Shown: positions 1 through 8,798 of the stretch, piece after piece
How positions within the stretch are numbered: position 1 is the first letter of the stretch
How the letters are laid out: the number at the start of each line of letters is the position of its first letter
Source: Methanolobus sp.
Lineage (GTDB): Archaea > Halobacteriota > Methanosarcinia > Methanosarcinales > Methanosarcinaceae
Length of the DNA: 64,000 nt
Direction: 5' to 3'
NCBI GenBank assembly: GCA_029762595.1
Contig: JARVGJ010000006.1
Span: forward strand, 47,897-111,896
Notes under the pieces: generated by a model
Database searches by the model: none
The model's input: the letters and a program-made list of their open reading frames with translations, nothing else
What the model was told of the DNA's origin: nothing
Made by a program: the position numbers and the translations under genes

Positions 1-393
1 CTTGCCTATCCTTCCGATAGGCACTTCCCTGATATGTGACAGTCCGAGCCTGTTTGCCAGGGCATCGTTTATTCCACCTTTTGCCTTATCGAAATTGGTG
101 TGCATTGAATAGAGTGATATGCCGTTATCAAGTGCTATCTTAAGACTGTCTGCCAGTTCCTTACTGATACAGCTCACAGCATGGAATATCAGGGTGTGAT
201 GTGTGATAAGCAGATCCGCACCGATCATCGCAGCTCTGTTAAGCACATAGTCTGTAGGGTCAAGAGCCACTGCTATCTTCTTGACATCATTTTTAAGGTC
301 CAGTGCAAGGCCTATTCTTCCAACATCGAAATCTTCGGCAAGTTCAGGAGGTGCTATCTCTTCAAGTACGGTAACGATCTCTTCTAATTGCAT
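1..393 (-). CDS. Nif3-like dinuclear metal center protein (C-terminal part cut by window edge)
   Basis: This reading frame is absent from the ORF track because it runs off the window. Translating the minus strand from the ATG at 393 gives an open frame of 131 codons to base 1, starting MQLEEIVTVLEEIAPPELAE. The segment ADLLITHHTLIFHAV matches the metal-binding histidine region of the Nif3/YbgI family (old name GTP cyclohydrolase I type 2-like), whose members form toroidal hexamers with a dinuclear metal site. SLYSMHTNFDKAKGGIND is the second conserved block. The biochemical role of the family is unsettled. About half of a typical 250-residue protein is visible. It is transcribed away from the permease gene at 596, and the roughly 200 bp between them must hold both promoters. 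Confidence 0.85.
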   Translation of the reverse strand, partial: MQLEEIVTVLEEIAPPELAEDFDVGRIGLALDLKNDVKKIAVALDPTDYVLNRAAMIGADLLITHHTLIFHAVSCISKELADSLKIALDNGISLYSMHTNFDKAKGGINDALANRLGLSHIREVPIGRIGK

Positions 394-595
394 AAAAATG
401 AATTATTTTGAACGGATTTGAACCTGTCGGGATATTTGTTTTTACTTGTTTGGCGCTATTTATGCCTGAATAATAGCTTATGTGAATGCCTTTTCATTTT
501 TTTATAGTTCAAAAATTAATCAATTATATTTATTTTAAACACAAAAAGCAAAAATTAAGTACTAATCAAATATTTCTGACCTAAAACTCAGGAAA

Positions 596-1957
596 ATGAT
601 GATGAGTATGTTTACAGATGTTCCTTTCTGGACATTTTTTATATCGGTGCTTGCAGGCTATCTTCTTGGTGTGGTCTCCGGACTTGTTCCAGGCATTCAT
701 ACCAACAACTTTGCGTTGATATTGCTTGCTTTATCGCCCGTCCTCTCTGATTACGGATTCCCCCTTGTCTGCATTGCCGCCATGATTCTGTCAAATGCTA
801 TCTCACATACTTTCCACGACATAATACCATCCATATTTCTTGGTGCGCCAAGTTCTGATATGGCCCTGGCGGTCCTTCCCGGCCATGCATTGCTGCTTGA
901 GGGGCGTGGGGCCGAAGCCATAAGGCTGTCGGCACTGGGCAGTGCCGGTTCCGTAGCCCTTGCCCTTTTCATTGCAGTACCTATGTCTTTGTTGTTCATG
1001 ATGGCATATCCATTCATCCAGAGCCACATTTCCTGGATATTGTTATTGATAGTGTTCATCATGATCATGACTGAAAGAGGGGAACATGTTCCCGGACAGG
1101 GCTCTCTTGCACACTGGAAAGGAAGGTTCTATGCATTGTTGATCTTCCTTTTATGTGGTTTTCTTGGAATGTTCGCGTTCAGTATGGAGCACCTGATGAG
1201 ACCCTTTATAGACTTTGGAGAACCCTCTATCCTTCTTCCACTCCTGAGCGGTCTTTTTGGCTCATCCCAGCTTATTATCAGTCTGATGTCCAGCTCGGCA
1301 ATACCGGTACAGCTAGCTTCCCGCATGGAACTTGACAGTAAAAGGATAATCAGGGGTATTATCATTGGTGGTACTTCGGGGTCTCTTGTTGCCTGGATAC
1401 CAGGTATCTCTTCCTCAGTAGCTACGGTCTTTGCCCGCCTGTTCATAAAAGAAGATTTCGATAAAGGAGGCAGCAAATATAACGGATATTACTATGAAGA
1501 TGACACCGTGATTGATTCTGCAAAGGAATTCATAGTCTCGGTTTCAGGGGTCAACACGTGCAACGCCATCTTTGCTTTGCTGGCCCTGGCGGTCATTGGC
1601 AGGACCCGCAGCGGGGCAATGGTGGCTATAGACGGGCTTCTTGGGGATGTATGGTTCGATCCATCGGTCATTTTACTTTTCCTGTGTGCAATGTCATTGA
1701 CAGCCATACTGTCGTATTATTCCACGGTCTTTCTGGGAGACAGTATACATCACAGGCTTTCACGGATCGACTATCCTCTCATGTGTTACACAGTCCTGGG
1801 TCTGCTTTTCATCATGTGCCTTTTATTTACAGGAACTTTCGGACTGTTGATCTTTGTTATTGCAACGCCCATGGGAATGATAGCATCATTTCTGAAAATA
1901 AGAAAATCCCATGCAATGGGTGTTATAATGTTGCCTGTGATCCTTTACTTTTTATGA
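596..1957 (+). CDS. TctA-like (DUF112) integral membrane permease
   Basis: A 453-residue, highly hydrophobic protein with about ten membrane segments. Two related blocks, SGLVPGIHTNNFA near residue 30 and GTSGSLVAWIPGISSS near residue 265, are the duplicated G-x(n)-PG-x(n)-N/S motifs of the TctA/DUF112 family, the large permease subunit of tripartite tricarboxylate transporters. Archaeal members usually stand alone. No TctB or TctC (binding protein) gene is nearby, so the substrate and energy coupling cannot be inferred. Three ATG codons in a row (596, 599, 602) follow a weak AGGA site and the exact start is uncertain. Family assignment is firm; transport of carboxylates is only an inference from the family name. 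Confidence 0.8.
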   Translation: MMMSMFTDVPFWTFFISVLAGYLLGVVSGLVPGIHTNNFALILLALSPVLSDYGFPLVCIAAMILSNAISHTFHDIIPSIFLGAPSSDMALAVLPGHALLLEGRGAEAIRLSALGSAGSVALALFIAVPMSLLFMMAYPFIQSHISWILLLIVFIMIMTERGEHVPGQGSLAHWKGRFYALLIFLLCGFLGMFAFSMEHLMRPFIDFGEPSILLPLLSGLFGSSQLIISLMSSSAIPVQLASRMELDSKRIIRGIIIGGTSGSLVAWIPGISSSVATVFARLFIKEDFDKGGSKYNGYYYEDDTVIDSAKEFIVSVSGVNTCNAIFALLALAVIGRTRSGAMVAIDGLLGDVWFDPSVILLFLCAMSLTAILSYYSTVFLGDSIHHRLSRIDYPLMCYTVLGLLFIMCLLFTGTFGLLIFVIATPMGMIASFLKIRKSHAMGVIMLPVILYFL

Positions 1958-2010
1958 TATGATGACACAGGCAAGTCTGTTTTCATTCAGGAATGTCTTT
2001 AATTTCCGCA

Positions 2011-2376
2011 TCAATCCAGTATTTGTGTATCTTCATGTGAATATGCAGGTGTGCAGCAGCAAAGGACTACAAGATCGTATGTCCCCGTATTTTTTATATT
2101 GTGGGGGGTTTTGGGTGGAATGCATACAGAGTCACCTGTCTGTACAATGATATCCTCCTCTCCTAATGTGAGAAGGCCTGTGCCGGATATAACATGGTAT
2201 ATTTCCTCGGTAAGATCATGGATATGTAAAAGGGTGGAACCTCCTGCAGGCACTGTTGCCTCAGCAAGGCTCTGGGCAGTGTTACTGTGTACCAGTGGAT
2301 GGATGAGTTCCTTTATAGATGAGCCGTCCTTTGTTATGTAGGCCTCAACATTCCTTTTACAAGTCCTTATGGCCAT
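2011..2376 (-). CDS. Small cupin-fold protein
   Basis: A 121-residue single-domain cupin. The first cupin motif is visible as HIHDLTEEIYHVISGTG (His-x-His, Glu, Gly) and the second as GDSVCIPPKTPHNIKNTG, giving the expected metal ligands of a beta-barrel that could bind Fe, Mn or Ni. The start ATG lies 5 bp after the stop of the upstream CooC-like gene, so the two are very likely cotranscribed. Small cupins of this kind act as sugar or ligand binders, isomerases or regulators, and no substrate can be chosen from sequence. The link with a nickel-insertion ATPase is contextual only. Confidence 0.75.
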   Translation of the reverse strand: MAIRTCKRNVEAYITKDGSSIKELIHPLVHSNTAQSLAEATVPAGGSTLLHIHDLTEEIYHVISGTGLLTLGEEDIIVQTGDSVCIPPKTPHNIKNTGTYDLVVLCCCTPAYSHEDTQILD

Positions 2377-2381
2377 GGGAA

Positions 2382-3158
2382 TCAGTTCTGCTCCTCTTTC
2401 TCAAAGCCTGCTATCATCTCAAGCATTCTTTCCTTTATCCCGGTGACAGAATCCACCCACTTACCACCAACATCTATAGGGGCAAGGCCATTGAGGTCAG
2501 CTTCAACAAGGTCTGGGTCGTATGGTACTTCCCCCAGTACCGGAATTCCCATCTCTTCCAGCTTTGGCTTTATATTTGCAGAATTACCTTTGTTTATCAC
2601 AGCAGCAAGATGCTTTATGTCGATACCTTCAGAAAGTTGCCTGATCCTCTGGGCAGTTTCGATTGAGCGCATTCCAGGCTCAACGACTATTATCATAAGA
2701 TCGATACCCCGGGTAGTACCCCTGCCCAGGTGCTCTATCCCTGCTTCCATATCCAGTATCACAGCACTGGTATCCTTCAAAACAGCATGTCTTAAAAAAG
2801 CTTTCAAAAAAGCAGAAGCCGGACACATGCAGCCACTTCCTCCTCTTTCGATGGTGCCCATGACCAGCATCTTCACGCCATCAGGTCCAACAACTCCAAA
2901 CCTGTCGACAATGTCATCAACCTTTGGATTGAATTTGAACATGCCTCCCTTTTCCCCTGCTCTCTCCTCAATAAGATCCTGGTAGTCAGTAAGGGGGTCT
3001 GGAGCCTTCTCTACTCCCAACGATGAAGCAAGGTTCATATCTGCATCTGCATCAATAGCAAGTACATCATATCCATCCCTTGCCAGCATTCTTGCAAGGG
3101 TACCGCAAAGTGTTGTCTTGCCTACTCCGCCTTTTCCTGTGACTGCGATTTTGACCAT
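2382..3158 (-). CDS. cooC: CooC-type nickel-insertion ATPase (CODH maturation)
   Basis: A 258-residue SIMIBI-class P-loop ATPase. The deviant Walker A motif GKGGVGKTTLCG lies at residues 8-19, DADADMNLASSLG at about 40 is the switch I region, and VILDMEAGIEHLGRG near 135-150 is the Walker B/switch II segment typical of CooC rather than ParA or MinD. GSGCMCPASAF near 105-115 contains the C-x-C pair that binds metal at the CooC dimer interface. The family drives ATP-dependent Ni insertion into carbon monoxide dehydrogenase, here presumably CODH/ACS, a core methanogen enzyme. No cdh genes are present in the window. Length is normal for the family. Confidence 0.85.
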   Translation of the reverse strand: MVKIAVTGKGGVGKTTLCGTLARMLARDGYDVLAIDADADMNLASSLGVEKAPDPLTDYQDLIEERAGEKGGMFKFNPKVDDIVDRFGVVGPDGVKMLVMGTIERGGSGCMCPASAFLKAFLRHAVLKDTSAVILDMEAGIEHLGRGTTRGIDLMIIVVEPGMRSIETAQRIRQLSEGIDIKHLAAVINKGNSANIKPKLEEMGIPVLGEVPYDPDLVEADLNGLAPIDVGGKWVDSVTGIKERMLEMIAGFEKEEQN

Positions 3159-3422
3159 GTTCTGAACTGATAATTTATGGGAATTATATCTTCCGGTCGT
3201 AATGAACTTTGTCAGGCCCTTATTCTAAGGTGGTTTATCCGGTCTTTTTAGCATATATGGACAGCATGTAGAAATTGCTGAAATCTATTACGTGCCTGAA
3301 GTCTTTGTATAGAATTAAATATAGTATCGACATATTTAGTGTCTGGTGACTGTATATGTTTGACTTTTCCTCCGGGAAATGGTTATTCATGCCAGCCACA
3401 CAAATAAAAGGAAAAGATCAGG

Positions 3423-3977
3423 ATGAAAGTTGTAGGTTTTGTAGGAAGTCCGAGAAAGCAGGGAAACACTGATGTGCTTGTCCAGCAGGTCCTGAACGGT
3501 GCAGCACTATCCGGTGTTGAAGTGGAAAAATTCAATCTGAATGAAATGAATATCATGGGCTGCCAGGGATGTAATTACTGCAGGGCAGTTGAAGGTTGCA
3601 AACTCAAAGATGATATGACCAAGGCTTATGAAGCTCTAAGGAGTGCAGATGGTTTTGTGTTTGGTTCCCCTATTTACTTCTTCCAGTTCACCGGCCAGAT
3701 GAGACTATTCATTGATCGCTGGTTTGCACTTCTCAATCCTGATTTCACTCCGCGCATTAAAGAGGGTAAAAAAGCTGTTATAGTAGGTGCACAAGGTGCC
3801 CCGGAGCCGGAAGCTTTTAAATCGGTCTATGAAGAGTTTTCCAGAATATTACAGATGTTCGGGATGGATGTAAAAGACACCTTAATTGATGTAGGGCATC
3901 ATGCGCCGGGTGAAGTGAGGGAAAATACAGTTCTTATGGAGCGGGCACAAAGTTCCGGTTCCCGCATCTTTGAATGA
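3423..3977 (+). CDS. Iron-sulfur flavoprotein / NADPH-dependent FMN reductase family
   Basis: A 184-residue flavodoxin-fold protein. GFVGSPRKQGNTDVL at residues 5-19 is the FMN phosphate-binding loop, and GCQGCNYCRAVEGCKLKDDM near 47-66 is the compact C-x2-C-x2-C-x5-C cluster motif of the archaeal iron-sulfur flavoprotein (Isf) family, which binds one [4Fe-4S]. GSPIYFFQFTGQMRLFIDRW follows as the flavin-proximal segment. Isf of Methanosarcina is a homodimeric ferredoxin-linked redox protein thought to help detoxify O2 or H2O2. A second, larger relative sits at 63031. The gene stands alone, with an AAAAGATCAGG leader just before the ATG. Confidence 0.85.
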   Translation: MKVVGFVGSPRKQGNTDVLVQQVLNGAALSGVEVEKFNLNEMNIMGCQGCNYCRAVEGCKLKDDMTKAYEALRSADGFVFGSPIYFFQFTGQMRLFIDRWFALLNPDFTPRIKEGKKAVIVGAQGAPEPEAFKSVYEEFSRILQMFGMDVKDTLIDVGHHAPGEVRENTVLMERAQSSGSRIFE

Positions 3978-4223
3978 TAAGCTGTTAGGTACATGTGTAT
4001 AAACACATCTCCTTTATTTTTTGTATTTTTTACTTTCCGTGTACTTTGCATGTATCTCTATTGTGATCTTTTTAATTATTTAAAAGTTCAGGAGCCACTT
4101 AACAGTATTTACGTATCTTATTATATCGGGGGCAATCCCATATAAAGGATTAAATATTCAGGAAAATAGTTTCTTATTTTAATATATCCCATTATCGATA
4201 TAACCTTACATGGAGGTGTAAGA

Positions 4224-4505
4224 ATGGAGCCCAATGAGATACTTGCCCTTGTTGCAATGGCAGGTGCATTGTGGTATATGGTGCAAGGCTACTGGACCAA
4301 TCGGATAAACGATCCGGACACAAAGTTTGATCCTGCATATCTCACTCAGACTCTAATTGCCATGCTTGTTTCTGGGTTTGCTTTCCATGAAGTGAGTGTT
4401 GAAAAAGTAGATCTTTTCTCTGTCATCGCTGCCCTTTTAATGGGGATGGGCGGAAATTCGGTTGTCAGCAAGGCGAAAAGGGTTACTTTCAGGGATAAAA
4501 TGTAA
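4224..4505 (+). CDS. Small membrane protein of unknown function
   Basis: A 93-residue protein not recognised as a named family. Residues 6-22 (ILALVAMAGALWYMVQG) and about 43-80 are hydrophobic, consistent with two to three membrane segments, and the C-terminus KAKRVTFRDKM is basic. The start is well supported: TGGAGGTG lies six bases before the ATG, and a TATA-like TTTTAATATATCCC lies upstream. The short polar stretch NRINDPDTKFDPAY between the hydrophobic parts may be a loop. It looks vaguely like a holin or channel subunit, but nothing in the neighbourhood is phage-derived. Coding is likely because of the strong ribosome-binding site. Confidence 0.65.
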   Translation: MEPNEILALVAMAGALWYMVQGYWTNRINDPDTKFDPAYLTQTLIAMLVSGFAFHEVSVEKVDLFSVIAALLMGMGGNSVVSKAKRVTFRDKM

Positions 4506-4640
4506 ATAAGTATAGGCATGAATACTTTTTATATAAACCAAATGATGCGAAGGCACTGAATGGAACTGCATTGATGAATATATGTTCGCTTAATAAAAAG
4601 GCGCTATTTACGACCTTTTCATTGTAAAAGAGCATTGTTA

Positions 4641-4868
4641 TCAGCTTATGTTCGTATCCTGCATGTCTTTTGATATATCCGTGATGCTGCTGATGAATGG
4701 ACATTCTTTAAGCACACCATCATCATCTTCCTGGATTATTGGGACGGGATTCATCATTTCGGGATGTCCGCAATAATAAGCTGTACCTACCCTGTTTCTT
4801 CCTGTTATTCCTGCACATTTCGAGTAAAGTGGAATGTGTTTTTTATAGATGCATGTTAAACAATTCAT
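4641..4868 (-). CDS. Small cysteine-rich protein, possible metal or Fe-S binder
   Basis: A 75-residue protein starting MNCLTCIYKKHIPLYSKCAG. Cysteines fall as C-x2-C, then C, then YYCGHPEM and ECPF, a spacing often seen in small methanogen proteins that bind zinc or an iron-sulfur cluster. A GGAGG site lies six bases upstream of the ATG on the minus strand, which supports translation. No family name can be given. Its 3' end faces the gap after the gene at 4224, so it is probably a single-gene unit. Confidence 0.6.
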   Translation of the reverse strand: MNCLTCIYKKHIPLYSKCAGITGRNRVGTAYYCGHPEMMNPVPIIQEDDDGVLKECPFISSITDISKDMQDTNIS

Positions 4869-5223
4869 TTGTATCCTCCATATTCTATTTTCTCAACTGG
4901 GGATATATAAATAGTATTGTAATATATATGTTTTATATTATATTTTTATTATTTAGTCAACGTTTCTATTTATATGCGCAAGTATCTTTTATATATTGGG
5001 TCGAATACCTAATTTCATATATATCGTGACAATAATCCTACGATAAAGTCTTAAGATAATAGGCAACCACTATACAAGCAAGATCTCATTACCTGTCATA
5101 TCAATCAATTTTATCTGTTTAAGACAAGAGGCTTCCAGTATGTTTTCATTTTGTTGATCCTTTGTTCTGCTGAAGCAACAATAAGAAATCAAATGTATGC
5201 ATTGGGGTATGTGGAGTAATATA
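4869..5223. other. AT-rich divergent intergenic region
   Basis: About 355 bases with no convincing reading frame. The 96-residue plus-strand ORF in the track (4739-5029) is AT-driven and overlaps the better-supported cysteine-rich gene. Runs such as TATATGTTTTATATTATATT offer many TATA-like elements for the two divergent flanking genes. No stable hairpin was seen. Confidence 0.6.
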
Positions 5224-5664
5224 ATGAATAAGGATCTTTCTTATGGTTTGTTCATCATTGTTGCTATTGTTGTGATAGGTTTGGCAGGGAACATGTGGTC
5301 ATGCGGGCCCGTACAGGTAGAAGGTCTGCTTCTTGTTGATGGTGTGTCTTCAATTGGTTCTTCTGATGTGAATGCTCCCGGTGACATTTACAGATATGAG
5401 TTCACACTTTACAATAGTGGCAGGGATGACATTTTCATAACCACAGTTGAGCCTGTTCTTATCCAAAGTCCCTATATTGTCAGTTCGCAGGACTCTGTCA
5501 AAGAAGAGATCAACAGTCTTGTAGCTGCAGGCTCTTATGTCACTGTTAAAGGAAACATAGAACTTGATACAGCTGATCTGTCAAAGGAAGAGGTAAGTGG
5601 TCTTGAACCTATACTTTATGTTAATGTCTCATCCACACAATCAATACCATTTTTCAGGCATTGA
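5224..5664 (+). CDS. Membrane-anchored exported protein of unknown function
   Basis: The track starts this ORF at 5197, but GGAG seven bases before the ATG at 5224 makes that the better start, giving 146 residues beginning MNKDLSYGLFIIVAIVVIGL. Residues 8-24 form one hydrophobic segment, either an uncleaved anchor or a signal peptide. The rest (YRYEFTLYNSGRDDIFITTV, then alternating beta-type sequence) looks like an extracellular immunoglobulin-like beta-sandwich domain. There is no lipobox. It is followed 80 bp later by another unknown gene in the same direction. Confidence 0.6.
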   Translation: MNKDLSYGLFIIVAIVVIGLAGNMWSCGPVQVEGLLLVDGVSSIGSSDVNAPGDIYRYEFTLYNSGRDDIFITTVEPVLIQSPYIVSSQDSVKEEINSLVAAGSYVTVKGNIELDTADLSKEEVSGLEPILYVNVSSTQSIPFFRH

Positions 5665-5744
5665 TTTTTTGATAGAAGCAGATGATACCGTTACCAAGTA
5701 TAATATTAAATGTCATAAGGCTATAATAGGCAGCAGGTGTTAAA

Positions 5745-6200
5745 ATGAAGCTTGAACCTAAAGATAAGGACAAGATCGTATCAATTGTAGCGTCACGCTA
5801 TTTTTCAGATCAGGGGTGGAGATGTATCGATCTTAATAATGAGTTTTCCAGGATACTCAGGGCATACGATGAACTAAGGGACCAGTATGATGCTTACCCT
5901 TACATGAGCAGGGATTGGTATGTGAGCAATTCGGCAACCAAAAGTGTGCATATGTGTGAGAACTGGACTGAACTGAGCGAACTTGTTGAGTTTCTCAATG
6001 CCTATGGACAGCACTTTGATTTTCTTGTAAAGGATACAAAGAAATCATTATGTATAGCAAGCACTGACGGCTACCTCACATCAGAACAGAAAACAGCTAT
6101 ATCTGCTGCCCGCCGGTCCCGGTACAATGTTTTTGTTTTCAGGGTGGATGTGCCGGATAACATCGATTTTGAGCTTATGAATATAGGCGGCGGGATTTAA
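5745..6200 (+). CDS. Conserved-looking soluble protein of unknown function
   Basis: A 151-residue soluble protein with mixed composition and normal codon use. The region FDFLVKDTKKSLCIAST followed by a helix with AARRSRYNVFVFRVD has the shape of the beta-beta-alpha core of PD-(D/E)XK-like folds, but the catalytic acidic pair is not clear, so I do not assign nuclease activity. Its reading frame is intact and well spaced from neighbours. It may be cotranscribed with the exported protein at 5224, since only 80 bp separate them. Confidence 0.55.
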   Translation: MKLEPKDKDKIVSIVASRYFSDQGWRCIDLNNEFSRILRAYDELRDQYDAYPYMSRDWYVSNSATKSVHMCENWTELSELVEFLNAYGQHFDFLVKDTKKSLCIASTDGYLTSEQKTAISAARRSRYNVFVFRVDVPDNIDFELMNIGGGI

Positions 6201-6340
6201 TACTGACGCTGTCTATCGAAACATTCATATTGTGTGTATTCCATTTCAGCCTACTTTTATATAGTATATATCTGTATTATACCCGAAGTGCTTATGACCA
6301 TGTAGCTGGTCTTTCTCTAATGACCACTACTTAATTAATA

Positions 6341-6349
6341 TTTATAAAA
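6341..6349 (+). promoter_or_regulatory. TATA box candidate for hppA
   Basis: TTTATAAAA lies 52 bases before the hppA start, in an AT-rich context with a purine-rich stretch just upstream. Transcription would start roughly 25 bases downstream and leave a short leader containing the GAGAGGAG ribosome-binding site. The assignment is by position and resemblance to the archaeal TATA consensus only. Confidence 0.4.
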
Positions 6350-6400
6350 AAACAGAGTAAAAATTACGTTTAAACAAATTATATTGAGAGGAGTTTTAAT

Positions 6401-8422
6401 ATGGAAGCTTTAATTTATCTTGCCCCTCTTGCCGGTCTTATTAGTTTGATATTTGCCGGCTTCTTTGCACGCAGTGTTCTTAAAGAGGATGCAGGTTCTG
6501 CAAAGATGCAGGAAATAGCAGGTGCCATCCAGGAGGGTGCGATGGCATATTTGAATCGCCAGTATAAAACAATCGCTGTAGTAGCTGTGATCCTTGCTGC
6601 TCTGATCTTTGTCCTTCTTGCAGATGGTGGGAAGATAGCGTTCGGATTCCTTGTTGGTGCAATCAGTTCCGCAGCAGCAGGATACATTGGTATGAACGTG
6701 TCAGTCCGGGCAAACGTCAGAACTGCCAGTGCAGCATCAAAAGGCTTGCAAAAAGCAATGTCAGTTGCTTTCCGTGGTGGTGCTGTAACAGGTCTTGCTG
6801 TGGTTGGTCTTGCCCTGCTTGGTACAAGTGGTTTCTACATAGTTTACGGTGATGTGGACCTTGTAATAGGATTTGCTTTCGGTGCCAGTCTTATAAGTCT
6901 TTTTGCAAGGGTTGGCGGTGGTATTTTCACCAAGGCTGCAGATGTGGGAGCAGATCTTGTAGGTAAGATCGAAGCCGGGATTCCGGAGGATGACCCACGC
7001 AATGCAGGTGTGATTGCCGACAACGTGGGTGACAATGTGGGTGACTGTGCCGGTATGGGTGCTGATCTGTTTGAAACATATGTAGTAACCGTTCTTGCGT
7101 CTATGCTTCTTGGTTCACTTATCCTTGATACGTACGCCAATGCAATTCTTTATCCGCTCATCCTTGGTTCAGTAGCGATTTTCGCTTCTATCATTTCCGT
7201 ATTCTTTGTGAAGGTCGGTAGTGATGGAAAGATAATGAAGGCTTTGTATAAGGGTGTAGCAGTGTCTGCAATCCTTTGTCTTATCGCTTTCTACTTCGTT
7301 ACAACTTCCCTTATGGGGGACATCAGATTCTACTATGCAGCTTTAGTAGGTGTTGCCATCATGGTTCTGATGGTGGTTTTCACGGAATATTACACTTCCA
7401 CATCTTTCCGTCCGGTGAAGACAATAGCAGCAGCATCTGAAACAGGTGCAGGTACCAACGTTATTTCAGGTCTTGCAATCGGTTTTGAGAGTACCGCACT
7501 TCCTGTAATCGTTATTATTGCAGGTATTCTGTCATCCTACTTCATTGTAGGTGGTGCGGCAGCCCCTGCGATTGGTCTTTATGGTATTGCAATTGCAGCA
7601 GCTGCAATGCTCTCGACTACCGGAATGATCGTAGCACTTGATTCATACGGTCCTATAACTGATAATGCAGGTGGCATTGCAGAAATGGCAGGAATGCCAT
7701 CCGAAGTACGTAAGATCACCGATGCACTGGATGCTGTAGGTAATACTACAAAGGCTGTTACAAAGGGATATGCAATAGGTTCTGCAGCTCTTGGTGCACT
7801 GGCCCTGTTCGCAGATTACAGGCACAAGGTAAGTCCGGAGGGAACTACGCTTAACCTTAGCCTTGATGATCCTGTGGTCCTTGTGGGACTGTTTATCGGA
7901 GGACTTCTTCCTTTTGTATTCAGTGCTGTGACAATGAGGGCTGTAGGTAAGGCGGCTTTTGAGATAGTCAATGAGGTTCGCCGTCAGTTCCGTGAGATTC
8001 CCGGTATCATGGAGGGGACCACAAAGCCTGAATATGGGAAATGTGTTGACATCGTAACTGCAGCAGCAATTCGTGAAATGGCCATACCTGGTGCCCTTGC
8101 TATCTTCGTACCTCTCCTTGTAGGACTGGTGCTTGGACCTGAAGCTCTTGGTGGTCTGCTTATCGGTATCATTATCTGTGGTCTCTTGCTTGCGCTCACA
8201 ATGGACAACGGTGGCGGTGCATGGGACAATGCAAAGAAGCTCATAGAAGATGGTAAATATGGTGGAAAAGGCTCCGAGGCCCACAAGGCAGCTATCGTCG
8301 GTGACACTGTAGGTGACCCTTTCAAGGACACATCAGGACCTGCTCTGAATGCCCTGATAAAAGTTGTGAACATGGTTGCTATCCTGTTCTCTTCACTATT
8401 TATCGGTGCAGGTATCTTCTAA
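6401..8422 (+). CDS. hppA: Membrane-bound H+-translocating pyrophosphatase, K+-independent type
   Basis: A 673-residue protein with about 16 membrane segments. It couples PPi hydrolysis to proton export across the cell membrane. Signature motifs are all present: [11 protein letters not shown] near residue 181, [19 protein letters not shown] near 207-225, [11 protein letters not shown] near 425, and [17 protein letters not shown] near the C-terminus. In [10 protein letters not shown] the lysine at about residue 451 replaces the alanine of K+-dependent enzymes, so a K+-independent H+ pump is predicted. Length is normal. The GAGAGGAG ribosome-binding site fixes the start. The gene stands alone and ends in a strong hairpin terminator. 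In methylotrophic methanogens the enzyme recovers energy from biosynthetic PPi. Confidence 0.95.
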   Translation: MEALIYLAPLAGLISLIFAGFFARSVLKEDAGSAKMQEIAGAIQEGAMAYLNRQYKTIAVVAVILAALIFVLLADGGKIAFGFLVGAISSAAAGYIGMNVSVRANVRTASAASKGLQKAMSVAFRGGAVTGLAVVGLALLGTSGFYIVYGDVDLVIGFAFGASLISLFARVGGGIFTKAADVGADLVGKIEAGIPEDDPRNAGVIADNVGDNVGDCAGMGADLFETYVVTVLASMLLGSLILDTYANAILYPLILGSVAIFASIISVFFVKVGSDGKIMKALYKGVAVSAILCLIAFYFVTTSLMGDIRFYYAALVGVAIMVLMVVFTEYYTSTSFRPVKTIAAASETGAGTNVISGLAIGFESTALPVIVIIAGILSSYFIVGGAAAPAIGLYGIAIAAAAMLSTTGMIVALDSYGPITDNAGGIAEMAGMPSEVRKITDALDAVGNTTKAVTKGYAIGSAALGALALFADYRHKVSPEGTTLNLSLDDPVVLVGLFIGGLLPFVFSAVTMRAVGKAAFEIVNEVRRQFREIPGIMEGTTKPEYGKCVDIVTAAAIREMAIPGALAIFVPLLVGLVLGPEALGGLLIGIIICGLLLALTMDNGGGAWDNAKKLIEDGKYGGKGSEAHKAAIVGDTVGDPFKDTSGPALNALIKVVNMVAILFSSLFIGAGIF

Positions 8423-8438
8423 AAAAAGGTAAAATTCT

Positions 8439-8474
8439 TTTCCGGCAAAAGCCGGAAATCTTTCTATTTTTTAC
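8439..8474 (+). terminator. Hairpin plus T-rich terminator after hppA
   Basis: TTTCCGGC-AAAA-GCCGGAAA is a perfect 8-bp stem with a four-base loop, 16 bases after the hppA stop, followed by TCTTTCTATTTTTT. This looks like an intrinsic-style terminator for the highly expressed pump gene. Confidence 0.75.
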
Positions 8475-8618
8475 TTCTATTTCCGGACTTTATTGTGGTG
8501 CAGGGCCATGATTTACCAGCTTATTCTGGTTTTAAAACTAAAAATATACATTTTATATGTTGTCATAGTTCCGGCTTAAAAAAATAAACAGTATCTTTGG
8601 TATTGTTGTGTGAAAATC

Positions 8619-8798
8619 TTATTTCTTTCCAAGGAAATAGTAAGCTATAGCCCCAAGAACACCAAAAATGATTGCAATAATTATCCAGAGAGCTTTCTTT
8701 ATTGGTTCAAGTCCTTTGTTCCGAACCATCACATCATATATAACCCAGACAACAGATACCAGGGTTATCAATCCCCATATGTTGTATGCCATAGACAT
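8619..8798 (-). CDS. Small PLDc_N-like double-membrane-segment protein
   Basis: This 59-codon frame is below the ORF-track cutoff. It reads MSMAYNIWGLITLVSVVWVIY and continues to a C-terminal segment ending AIAYYFLGKK. Two hydrophobic helices separated by a short basic loop, with a terminal Y-x-F-GKK, match the pattern of the PLDc_N (phospholipase D-nuclease N-terminal) small membrane proteins, for which no activity is established. GAGGTG lies six bases before the ATG. It converges on hppA. Translation is strongly suggested by the ribosome-binding site and the family-like pattern. Confidence 0.75.
   Translation of the reverse strand: MSMAYNIWGLITLVSVVWVIYDVMVRNKGLEPIKKALWIIIAIIFGVLGAIAYYFLGKK

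Noticed and set aside
4739-5029. 96-residue plus ORF opposite the cysteine-rich protein
   Set aside because: AT-driven frame rich in Phe/Tyr/Ile; the opposite-strand gene has a GGAGG site and regular cysteine pattern.
7643-8284. 213-residue minus-strand ORF inside hppA
   Set aside because: It is a shadow of the hppA frame; composition is His/Thr/Ser-rich without a ribosome-binding site, and hppA is certain.
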